Below are positions 1 to 6,973 of a stretch of 9,311 nt of DNA, piece after piece. The stretch spans positions 1 through 9,311 of the forward strand of contig CALVVP010000103.1 in the NCBI GenBank assembly GCA_944363895.1. The letters are read 5' to 3'. Below the pieces are notes generated by a model. That model was given only the letters and a program-made list of their open reading frames with translations, was not told where the DNA came from and did not search any database. Each line of letters begins with the position of its first letter. Positions within the stretch are counted from its first letter, which is position 1. The position numbers were made by a program, and so were the translations under genes. The stretch is from an uncultured Bacilli bacterium (GTDB lineage: Bacteria; Bacillota_I; Bacilli_A; RF39; UBA660).

Positions 1-1190
1 ATGCTGTTGATTATATCTTTTTGATTTCGACTTTAGCTGGTGGGGCAATATGTTTATTATTGATTGTTTTCTGTTTTGATATTGCCGTCAGAAGCGTTAA
101 ATTAGGCTTTTTAAGAATGATTGCCCCTATTCCAATAGTATCGAGGGTTGACCCTAAAAAAGGTAAAGAAGTTTTTAATGGATGGGTAAAGGCTTGTCTT
201 AGTACTTATTTAGATTTGTTTATTAGATTAATTGCCATTTATTTTGCTATTTTTGTTATCGCACAAATGATGGATTTACGATTTGTCGATGCTGTAACAG
301 GTGTTGAAACGGATGTTAATGCTTTTGTTAAAGTATTTATTATTTTAGGAGCATTGTTATTTGCTAAGCAATTACCTAAATTGATTGAAGATTTAACAGG
401 ATTAAAGATGAGTGGTAAATTCACATTGAATCCAATGAGAAAATTAAGAGAAACTCCTTTAGTTGGTGCAGGTGTTACTACTGCGGCTGCTTTAGCTGGA
501 GGTGCTTATACAGGTTTCAAAGCCGGACAACAAGCTGGAGCCCCTATGCGTGGTATGTGGCAAGGTATGATGGGAGCTAGAAGAGATATAAAAGGCAAAG
601 TACCATTAATGGGTGACGATAAAGGTGGAAAAAGTCCTCGTGCTTTCCATTCTGGTATGCAATCAGGATATAAAACTATAACAGGTAAAGATTATGAGAC
701 TTTTGATCCTTGGAAAGTAATAGGAAGTAAAAAAGGCGCTTCAAGAGTTGATGAATATAAGCAAAGCAAATATGCATTACAAGGACAACAAGCATCTCTC
801 GATGCTGAACTTCAAACTTTGTATGACCAGTTGAAAAATACCACTGATTTAGATAGAAGAAAGAGTCTTACTGCCGATATTGAAGCTAATAGAAGTCAAT
901 ATGGCAAGATATCTAAACACATTTCTGTTATCGATGACCAAATTAAAGATGTTAAGAGATTATACCATATTGATGATTCACCACAAAAAGATCTTAATGA
1001 GGCTTTGGCTGCTGCACAATCTTATATGAAAGGAAGTTCTTCTACTACATCAGCGCCAACTGTTCACACTGCATCTAGTGATACAACTGTTAGTACATCA
1101 AGTGGTAATGAAGCGAAAGTTTACAGTGGTGAACAACATACAGATTCTGGAATAATAATTGGTAATGATAGTAATTGGAATAAAAAATAA
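1..1190 (+). CDS. VirB6/TrbL-like T4SS channel protein, C-terminal part (5' truncated)
   Basis: Probable polytopic inner-membrane channel component of a Gram-positive type IV secretion system. The reading frame is already open at the window edge (codons from position 3), so the TTG at 21 is not a true start; 395 residues are visible. Numbering from the first visible codon, hydrophobic segments lie at about 8-31, 66-90 and 106-124. Between the first two is a basic loop containing LGFLRMIAPIP and VDPKKGKEVFNGW, which I recognise from VirB6/TrbL/TrsL-like proteins of Firmicutes conjugative elements. After residue ~135 the protein is hydrophilic: an Ala/Gly-rich stretch (152-192), a probable coiled coil (about 250-320) and a Ser/Thr-rich end (344-392). 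Its position directly before PrgI-like and VirB4-like genes supports the call. The family assignment is from memory of motif and context, not a search; another T4SS membrane protein is possible but less likely. Confidence 0.72.
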   Translation, partial: AVDYIFLISTLAGGAICLLLIVFCFDIAVRSVKLGFLRMIAPIPIVSRVDPKKGKEVFNGWVKACLSTYLDLFIRLIAIYFAIFVIAQMMDLRFVDAVTGVETDVNAFVKVFIILGALLFAKQLPKLIEDLTGLKMSGKFTLNPMRKLRETPLVGAGVTTAAALAGGAYTGFKAGQQAGAPMRGMWQGMMGARRDIKGKVPLMGDDKGGKSPRAFHSGMQSGYKTITGKDYETFDPWKVIGSKKGASRVDEYKQSKYALQGQQASLDAELQTLYDQLKNTTDLDRRKSLTADIEANRSQYGKISKHISVIDDQIKDVKRLYHIDDSPQKDLNEALAAAQSYMKGSSSTTSAPTVHTASSDTTVSTSSGNEAKVYSGEQHTDSGIIIGNDSNWNKK

Positions 1191-1207
1191 AAAGGGTGTG
1201 ATACTGA

Positions 1208-1525
1208 ATGAATAACTTTTTAATACCGGCGAATGCTAAAAAGTCAATGTTAATATTTGGTTTGTTTACTAAATTTGATTTAATATTATTTTTAGTGGGA
1301 ATTGGCATATCACTATTATTATTGGTGATTCTTCCCGTTGAACAAATTATGATGGCAATAATTGCCTTATTACCAGTTTTAATAACAGGATTCTTAGTTA
1401 TGCCTGTGCCTAATTATTATAATATTAGAACATTGCTTAGTTCAGCTATTCAATTTTATATGAATCAAAGAAAGTTTAAATGGAAAGGTTGGTGTGTTCC
1501 TCATGGCGAAGAAAAAAAGAGGTAG
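1208..1525 (+). CDS. PrgI/VirB3-like small T4SS membrane protein
   Basis: A 105-residue protein with two transmembrane helices (about 23-43 and 47-66) joined by a very short turn, then a cytoplasmic tail with VPNYYN followed by an amphipathic stretch and a basic end (QRKFKWKGW). This size and layout are typical of the PrgI family (TrsC/TcpE-like), regarded as the Gram-positive counterpart of VirB3, an inner-membrane partner of the VirB4 ATPase. The ATG at 1208 follows AGGGTG (1193-1198) by 9 nt. The gene starts 17 nt after the VirB6-like gene, and its last 23 nt overlap the next gene, so it sits in the same transcript and is probably translationally coupled to the VirB4 pair. Stop codon is TAG. 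The protein is too short for motif evidence alone to be decisive; context carries much of the call. Confidence 0.75.
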   Translation: MNNFLIPANAKKSMLIFGLFTKFDLILFLVGIGISLLLLVILPVEQIMMAIIALLPVLITGFLVMPVPNYYNIRTLLSSAIQFYMNQRKFKWKGWCVPHGEEKKR

Positions 1526-2048
1526 ATATACAAATGATGATGTCCCTGTTAAAGAAATAAAAAATGGTTATATTATTTTAGATAATGGTTTAAAAGTAAC
1601 CGGCGTTAAAATAATGCCAAGAAACATCTTTATCTTAGAACAACAAACTCAAGATTCAATTATTGCTAATTTAAGGACTGTTTATAATACGATTGATTAT
1701 GAATTTTGGATTATTGCAGCTGATCGACCAGTTGATATCCATGTTTATTTATCACAATTAGAGCTTTTATATAACAATGTCAGTAATCCGGTTAAAAGAA
1801 AATTAATTATGGAAGATATTAATAAAGGTAATATGTTTATGAATAATAATATCGTAGATACAGAATATTTCTTATTATTTAGGGAAAAGAAAGATGATTT
1901 AATCCAAAAAAAGATTAGAAATTTAATCAATACTTTAGCGGGAGCTGGTTTAGTAGCTTATCAGACAACCAACGATGATTTACGGATGATTTTGGATAAT
2001 TTCTTAAATGGTGGTGTGACCACAACATTTGGGACGGTGTTAGGATAA
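1503..2048 (+). CDS. TrsD-like / VirB4 N-terminal-like T4SS protein
   Basis: A 181-residue soluble protein starting MAKKKRGRYT, with no transmembrane segment or signal peptide and no Walker motif. Its mixed alpha/beta character (strands around 22-47 and 66-72, a YFLLFREKK strand near 122-130, helices 131-146 and 157-168) resembles the N-terminal module of VirB4 proteins. Together with the next gene it adds up to about 775 residues, the usual length of a one-piece VirB4. Staphylococcal pSK41/pGO1-type elements also carry a separate small gene (TrsD/TraD) between the PrgI-like gene and the VirB4-like TrsE, so the arrangement has precedent. I chose the ATG at 1503; a GTG at 1494 in the same frame would add three residues and sits closer to the AAAGG at 1484-1488. 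It overlaps the previous gene by 23 nt and the next by 1 nt (TAATG). The role is inferred: partner or regulator of the VirB4 ATPase at the membrane. Confidence 0.65.
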   Translation: MAKKKRGRYTNDDVPVKEIKNGYIILDNGLKVTGVKIMPRNIFILEQQTQDSIIANLRTVYNTIDYEFWIIAADRPVDIHVYLSQLELLYNNVSNPVKRKLIMEDINKGNMFMNNNIVDTEYFLLFREKKDDLIQKKIRNLINTLAGAGLVAYQTTNDDLRMILDNFLNGGVTTTFGTVLG

Positions 2049-3832
2049 TGGATATAAAAACGCAAATAGCTCCTAAGGGCTTAGAATTTAGAGCAAGTGA
2101 TTTTATTATCAGTGACAAATATGCCACTATTTTAACTGTTGTTTCTTATCCAAAATTTATATCACCAGGATATTTAGCTAATTTAACTAGTATGTCTGGC
2201 GTTAAAGTTGTAATTAAACATATACCTTTACCATTTAGTGTTATTCAAAGAATGTTAAATAAAGAGATTGCTGATTTGAAAGCTCGTTATCAAGAAGAAA
2301 ATGATAAAACAATTCAAGAAAGAATTAGACAAGATTATGAATCATTAGAATATTTTATTTCGCAATTAGTTAGTACACAATCGAAAATATTTGATTTTCA
2401 AATGCATGTCATGGTAACGGCTGATTCTGAAGAAGAGCTAATTAGTAAAAAATTACAGGTCAAAAGTTATTTAGAAGCGATGGAAATGAAAGCTTTTCCT
2501 TTAAGATTCGAGCAAGAAAGAGTTTTAAAATCAATTATTCCAATTTATCCTAATCAACCAATTGAAGACAGAATTGGGACACCAATTCCTGCTCCGACGA
2601 TTGCGGCGATGTTTCCTTTTATTTTCGATAGTATTAAAGATCCAGGATTATCATGCTTATTAGGAGTTGATTTTTCTGGTGGTGTTATTTTATTTAATCA
2701 ATTTTTATATCAGATAAGAAAAGAACACAATCGTAATAATGCTAATATTATTATTTTGGGTACATCAGGTTCAGGAAAATCAACTGCTGCTAAATTATTA
2801 ATTAGAACGCATATTAGAAATGATATTCAACTAGTTATAATTGACCCTGAAGGGGAATTTGAAGATATGGCTAGATTATATGGCGGTGACTTTATCGATT
2901 TGGGTAAAGGTGGAGAATTTGGAATGGTTAATCCTTTAGAAATAATTATGGATGCTGATGAGGATGAAATCAAACAAGGATTGGGCTATACTGTTTTAAC
3001 TAGAACTTTGCAATCGATAAAAGCTTTTATAAAATATTATGACCCAAGTACAGAAGAAGATACAATCAATATGTTCAGTGAAATTGTCCAGGATACCTAT
3101 CGGCGATTTGGTATCGATTTTACGACGGATTTTTCTAAACTAACATCGCAAGATTATCCTACTTTAAAAGATGTTTATGCAACAATTAAAGGTAAATTAT
3201 TATCAATACCGGAAAAAACGCATGAAAAAGATGTTTTAGAAAAATTGGAATTAAAAATTCGGCCATTAGTTAAAGAGTTAAGATATTATTTTGATGGACA
3301 TACAACGATTCAACCACAAAGTAATTTTATTGTTTTCAATATTAAAGAGTTGATGAATAGTGATAAGAATATTCGTAATGCTTTATTTTTCAACATTTTA
3401 AAATATGCATGGAGTTTAACTTTGAATCCTAATGTCAATACTGTTTTAACAGTTGATGAGGCGCATGTTTTAATTTCTGGCAACAATGTTTTAGGAGCTG
3501 ATTTCTTAGGACAAATTCAAAGACGAGCTCGTAAATATAATACCGGAACTATTATCATAACGCAGCAACCTTCCGATTTTAGTGATCCTTCAGTTATTAC
3601 TCAAGGTAAAGCTATTTTTGATAATGCTTCGTATTATTTAATTATGGGATTGAAAAAACAAGCGGTTGAAGATTTATCTAAATTAATTGATTTAAATGAT
3701 AATGAGAAAGAAAGTATTAAAAGATATAATCAAGGGGAAGCTTTATTTGTCTGTGGTAGTAGAAGAATGCGTATTAATATAATTGCTACTGAACAAGAAT
3801 TAGATTCTTTTGGTAGTGGTGGTGGATTATAG
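2048..3832 (+). CDS. virB4: VirB4/TrsE-like T4SS ATPase
   Basis: A 594-residue cytoplasmic ATPase that energises pilus/channel assembly and substrate transport in type IV secretion systems. Residues ~1-225 form the CagE/TrbE/VirB4-type N-terminal region, including a charged helix near 70-110. The nucleotide-binding domain follows: Walker A GTSGSGKST (238-246), the VirB4-typical IIDPEGEF (264-271), Walker B TVDEAH (468-473), an Arg-rich QRRARKY (491-497) and the sensor-like TIIITQQPSDF (501-511). It ends in a Gly-rich GSGGGL. All core ATPase motifs are intact, so it should be active. The ATG overlaps the upstream stop as TAATG, with AGGA (2042-2045) just before it, indicating termination-reinitiation and roughly matched amounts of the two proteins. 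It is shorter than most VirB4 proteins because the extreme N-terminal module is encoded by the preceding gene. The family call is secure; the mapping to TrsE specifically is inference. Confidence 0.93.
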   Translation: MDIKTQIAPKGLEFRASDFIISDKYATILTVVSYPKFISPGYLANLTSMSGVKVVIKHIPLPFSVIQRMLNKEIADLKARYQEENDKTIQERIRQDYESLEYFISQLVSTQSKIFDFQMHVMVTADSEEELISKKLQVKSYLEAMEMKAFPLRFEQERVLKSIIPIYPNQPIEDRIGTPIPAPTIAAMFPFIFDSIKDPGLSCLLGVDFSGGVILFNQFLYQIRKEHNRNNANIIILGTSGSGKSTAAKLLIRTHIRNDIQLVIIDPEGEFEDMARLYGGDFIDLGKGGEFGMVNPLEIIMDADEDEIKQGLGYTVLTRTLQSIKAFIKYYDPSTEEDTINMFSEIVQDTYRRFGIDFTTDFSKLTSQDYPTLKDVYATIKGKLLSIPEKTHEKDVLEKLELKIRPLVKELRYYFDGHTTIQPQSNFIVFNIKELMNSDKNIRNALFFNILKYAWSLTLNPNVNTVLTVDEAHVLISGNNVLGADFLGQIQRRARKYNTGTIIITQQPSDFSDPSVITQGKAIFDNASYYLIMGLKKQAVEDLSKLIDLNDNEKESIKRYNQGEALFVCGSRRMRINIIATEQELDSFGSGGGL

Positions 3833-3849
3833 AATAAGTGGTGATGTAA

Positions 3850-6237
3850 ATGCATAATGACCTTAATAATGGTTACAATCCGCAAAAATTCAATAATAAA
3901 CAAGAAAATCCGAAAATTCCTGAACAAGGGAATTTTTCGGATTCACCAAAAACTAATAATGAACAACCACGAAACAATTCATCTAATTTAGGACAAACTA
4001 ATCGTGGTAATAATTTAAAAAACAATTTGAATCAACAAAATAAGATCGATCAGGCTAAACAAGAACTAGTTAAAGAGGGTGCTAAAGCGGCTGCTACGGC
4101 GTTCGGCGGTGCCGCAGGAGGGGCGGCTGTCGATGCTTTAGCTAAAACTAAACTTGGGCAAAAAGCCTTAAAAACAGCATCTGATAATTTATCGCCTAAA
4201 AAATTTAGTCCTTTTGGTTTTTTTAAAAAGAAAAATGAAGAAGAAGATGAAGAACTTTCGGGAACGGCAACTGGCGATATCGGTAAGAAAGTAATTGGTT
4301 TTAGTGCTTTTGGAACATTTTTTATTAGTGGTTGTTTTTCGGTTATCATTATTTTGGTAATAATAGCAATTATTATTTCACCTTTACATTATATTAATGA
4401 GCTTGTTTCTTCAGCTGGTAGTGCACTTTCTGATTTTGGCGAGAAGTTAGGGAATTTTTTAACTTTCCGTGGTTGGTGTAGTGATGAAGAATGTCAAGAA
4501 ATCGAAGAAAATAATTTCTATGAACATATCGATGAAGTTTATGAAGAATATTTACAAGAGAAAAATGTTCGTTTAAATGTTTCATTATTAACAGCAACTT
4601 TAACTTATGCTGAACCTTTTACGACCCTCGATGATGAAGAGATTACTAGCATTGAAGATTTGGCTCCTTCTAATTATATTAATTTTCGAAAAAGTGATAA
4701 GAAAGTTGATGAATTAGCTGTTAAAATGGTTAGTCATTGTTGTTATGAAAATGGTTCGGAGTATATGGCACCTAATGGTGAACACATGTGTCAAGGTAGT
4801 GATGGTAAAGATTATGATGATATCGATTATGAATGTCCTGAAGATGTTTATAAAGAAATCGATGGCGAACAAGTTTTAGTAACAGAATATACGGAAAGAT
4901 ATAAACTTGATGTGGAAAGATACGAACAATATTTACGGGAAGATTTTGTTAAAAAGTTTTATTTTGACGATAAAGATTTACCTTCAGTTGGATTAAAAGT
5001 TGATGATGCTGTCGATGAAATATTTTTAAGGGTTGCGATGTATGACAATTTAACCGGGCAAGGTAGTTATACTAGAGTTTATGGTCATTGTTCGGGGGTT
5101 ACTGTCGTTGATAATGATGGGGAAATAATTGGAACTTATGATTTGGAAGATTATGTCGCTAGTATCATTAGTGAAGAAACTTATTCTGGACAGAGTATGG
5201 AGGCTTATAAGGCTTTAGCTGTAGCTATTCGGACCCTTACTTTAAGTACCACTGATAATTGTAGTCAACCAGTTAGCAATGCTAATTATGATGAAGATTA
5301 TCAAGATTATGCTAAAGAAGCAGCGCAAGCTACTGATGGTCAAATTTTATTATATAACGACCGCATATTTGCTTCCGAATATGACTCTTTTTGCAATAAT
5401 AGTAGTTGTAATTATGGAACGGAAAATGGTCAAAGATATGCTGATTATATAAAATTACCTAATGAAGAACAACACCGGGTTTATTTAAGTAGTGAATATT
5501 ATGATATGATTGATGGTGGTAGTGGCCGCGGTTTGAGTATTGTGGCATCTTATCAATTAGCTGATGAAGGTATGACTTATTCAGAAATTTTAGAATATTT
5601 TTATTCACCAGGAGTAATGGTATCGAATATGATAACGGTTAATGGTAATAGTTATATTAGTACTTCCACTGCCCCTAATACGGTAGCCGAAGTTCAGGAA
5701 CGTGCGGCTTATTATGCGGCGATGGGGGTAGTAACTATTGCTGGTCAACAATTTGATATGTCAATTTTATATAACAGTGATGCATCTAATTTAGGTCAAT
5801 GTGTTTGGTATGCTAGGTCAAGAGCTTTAGAATTAATTTATAATTCAAATATGGATGATGCTAGTAAAATAAGAGCGATGAATGCTATTAGTGGAGTTGC
5901 TGCTAATGGTAATGGTTGGTATAGCAATAGTTATTTAAATATATTCGATAAAAGTTCGGATAGTCATTTACCGATGCCTGGAGCGATAGTTTCTTGGAGC
6001 GGTGGAAGTAATGTTTGTACACCTGGTTGTGGCCATGTGGCTATTGTTGAAAGTGTCGATTATGAAAACGAAACTATTATAATTTCTGAAGGCTATAATA
6101 GTGCTGGAGCTAATGGCGCGCCGATTTGGGATAATGTCAGAGTAAGAGTTTCGACTTATTCTTTCGATAGTATTAGAAATTATGGGCCAACATATATCTT
6201 TAACGGTTATGTCTATATTTTAGGTAGTTCTGAATAA
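3850..6237 (+). CDS. Membrane-anchored T4SS cell-wall hydrolase with SpoIID-like and CHAP domains
   Basis: A 795-residue protein expected to cut peptidoglycan so the secretion channel can cross the wall (VirB1-like role). Order: Asn/Gln-rich cytoplasmic region (1-70); Ala/Gly-rich helix (78-110); acidic run (128-137); one transmembrane helix (about 150-178); extracellular region with no recognised domain (180-410) containing several Cys; SpoIID/LytB-like domain (about 415-592); linker; CHAP domain (about 636-792). SpoIID landmarks are LEDYVASIISEE, whose E443 aligns with the catalytic Glu, then AVAIRT (457-462), TDGQILLYN and SGRGLSI (558-564). CHAP landmarks are Cys651 in GQCVWYARS, His729 in CGHVAIVE and acidic ISEGYN (745-750), a complete C/H/E-type set. 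The start ATG follows GGTGAT (3840-3845). The TrsG/TraG/Orf14 hydrolases of related elements usually pair CHAP or NlpC/P60 with a lysozyme-like (SLT) domain, so SpoIID here is unusual. The SpoIID family His is replaced by Ser558, so that activity is uncertain. Confidence 0.85.
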   Translation: MHNDLNNGYNPQKFNNKQENPKIPEQGNFSDSPKTNNEQPRNNSSNLGQTNRGNNLKNNLNQQNKIDQAKQELVKEGAKAAATAFGGAAGGAAVDALAKTKLGQKALKTASDNLSPKKFSPFGFFKKKNEEEDEELSGTATGDIGKKVIGFSAFGTFFISGCFSVIIILVIIAIIISPLHYINELVSSAGSALSDFGEKLGNFLTFRGWCSDEECQEIEENNFYEHIDEVYEEYLQEKNVRLNVSLLTATLTYAEPFTTLDDEEITSIEDLAPSNYINFRKSDKKVDELAVKMVSHCCYENGSEYMAPNGEHMCQGSDGKDYDDIDYECPEDVYKEIDGEQVLVTEYTERYKLDVERYEQYLREDFVKKFYFDDKDLPSVGLKVDDAVDEIFLRVAMYDNLTGQGSYTRVYGHCSGVTVVDNDGEIIGTYDLEDYVASIISEETYSGQSMEAYKALAVAIRTLTLSTTDNCSQPVSNANYDEDYQDYAKEAAQATDGQILLYNDRIFASEYDSFCNNSSCNYGTENGQRYADYIKLPNEEQHRVYLSSEYYDMIDGGSGRGLSIVASYQLADEGMTYSEILEYFYSPGVMVSNMITVNGNSYISTSTAPNTVAEVQERAAYYAAMGVVTIAGQQFDMSILYNSDASNLGQCVWYARSRALELIYNSNMDDASKIRAMNAISGVAANGNGWYSNSYLNIFDKSSDSHLPMPGAIVSWSGGSNVCTPGCGHVAIVESVDYENETIIISEGYNSAGANGAPIWDNVRVRVSTYSFDSIRNYGPTYIFNGYVYILGSSE
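3907..3943. repeat. Near-perfect inverted repeat inside the hydrolase coding start
   Basis: The left arm AATCCGAAAATTCC (3907-3920) and right arm GGAATTTTTCGGATT (3929-3943) are reverse complements apart from one unpaired T (3937). They would form a 14-bp stem with an 8-nt loop in the mRNA. The hairpin begins 57 nt downstream of the hydrolase start codon, within the Asn/Gln-rich cytoplasmic segment. No U-tract follows on the + strand, so it does not look like an intrinsic terminator. A role in translation, mRNA processing or stability, or protein binding is possible; chance in AT-rich DNA cannot be excluded, although the CCG/CGG and CC/GG pairs make it less likely. Confidence 0.7.
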
Positions 6238-6252
6238 AGAGAGGTAGTTAAA

Positions 6253-6924
6253 ATGAAAAAGTTAATTTTGATTTTGTTAATTATTATTTTAACTGGCTGT
6301 GATGTTAAGTATGAACTAGAATTTAAAGATGATCAATTGATTGAAAATATCAATCTAAAATTAAGTTCATCAGAAGAAAATAAAATAAATGATTTAAAAC
6401 AATATAAAGCTTATGCTATATTTGATAATGAATATCAACAATTATATAATGTCGATTATAATAATAATTTGTTTAGTTTTAGTGCGAATTATGAATACAC
6501 TTATAATTATGATAGCTTTCGTCATGCTGCTTACATCGATACTTGTTTTGATGCTTTTAGTTTTACCATTCAAGATGATAATTACACTTTAACGACAAGT
6601 AAAGGTTTTAATTGTATGATGTTAGATTACAATAAAGTTGATAATATGGAAATTGCTATTACGACTAATCATGTGGTGATTGAAAGTAATGCTGATGAGA
6701 TAAAAGGTAAAAGATATGTTTGGAATGTTGATGATGAAAATGCTTCCGAAAAAGAAATATATATCAAGTTTGGACCTGTCGAAGAAAGAAACTTTTTGGA
6801 ACGAATTATCGATTTTATGAGTGATAATATCGTTGCCGTAGTTATTATTAGTGTTTTAGTTTTAGCAGTTGTCATTGGTAGCATAATTATTGTTGTTATT
6901 AGTAAAAAAAATAATGAAATTTAG
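6253..6924 (+). CDS. Lipoprotein with additional C-terminal transmembrane helix, function unknown
   Basis: A 223-residue protein with a short hydrophobic signal peptide ending in the lipobox LTGC. Cys16 would be lipidated and the mature protein displayed outside the membrane. The body (17-185) is rich in Asp, Asn, Tyr and beta-forming residues and has two further Cys (98 and 121). A second hydrophobic helix follows at about 192-216, with the basic tail SKKNNEI, which would place the C-terminus in the cytoplasm. The protein would then be held at both ends. The start ATG follows GAGGTAG (6241-6247), 15 nt after the hydrolase stop, so the two are likely cotranscribed. TAG is immediately followed by an in-frame TGA. 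I do not recognise the family with certainty; the DVKYEL opening after the lipobox recalls small Firmicutes lipoproteins of DUF3153/LppM type. The neighbours suggest a structural or accessory T4SS part on the outer membrane face, but this is inference. Confidence 0.7.
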   Translation: MKKLILILLIIILTGCDVKYELEFKDDQLIENINLKLSSSEENKINDLKQYKAYAIFDNEYQQLYNVDYNNNLFSFSANYEYTYNYDSFRHAAYIDTCFDAFSFTIQDDNYTLTTSKGFNCMMLDYNKVDNMEIAITTNHVVIESNADEIKGKRYVWNVDDENASEKEIYIKFGPVEERNFLERIIDFMSDNIVAVVIISVLVLAVVIGSIIIVVISKKNNEI

Positions 6925-6942
6925 TGAATAATGTGGTATACT
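6914..6942 (+). promoter_or_regulatory. Putative extended -10 promoter for the coupling-protein gene
   Basis: TATACT at 6937-6942 is preceded by TGG (an extended -10, TGnTATACT). ATGAAA at 6914-6919, a 4-of-6 match to TTGACA, lies 17 nt upstream. Transcription would start near 6949 and give a ~25-nt leader containing the Shine-Dalgarno motif. It overlaps the end of the lipoprotein gene. It rests on sequence resemblance only, in AT-rich DNA where such matches are common. Confidence 0.4.
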
Positions 6943-6960
6943 GTTATGTAGGAATAATTA

Positions 6961-6968
6961 AGAGGTGA
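6961..6968 (+). promoter_or_regulatory. Strong ribosome binding site that fixes the coupling-protein start
   Basis: AGAGGTGA is an almost full anti-SD match, 5 nt before the ATG at 6974. An in-frame GTG at 6965 lies inside this motif and so cannot be the initiator served by it. The start is therefore placed at 6974. Confidence 0.85.
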
Positions 6969-6973
6969 ACCTA

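Noticed and set aside
21..23. TTG at 21 as the start of the first gene.
   Set aside because: The frame is open to the window edge and already encodes membrane-protein sequence (AVDYIFL) upstream; no Shine-Dalgarno motif precedes the TTG.
2040..2050. Programmed ribosomal frameshift producing a fused VirB4.
   Set aside because: No slippery heptamer is present near the overlap; the TAATG overlap with AGGA upstream fits reinitiation, and a separate TrsD-like gene has precedent.
3907..3943. The inverted repeat as an intrinsic terminator.
   Set aside because: It lies inside an intact coding region and no T-run follows on the + strand.
4050..4349. Minus-strand open frame of 99 codons opposite the start of the hydrolase gene, and other minus-strand frames of 60-72 codons.
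   Set aside because: Low-complexity antisense shadows of well-supported genes, without ribosome binding sites or recognisable domains.
6965..6967. GTG at 6965 as the start of the coupling protein.
   Set aside because: It lies within the AGAGGTGA ribosome binding site, which serves the ATG at 6974 with ideal spacing.
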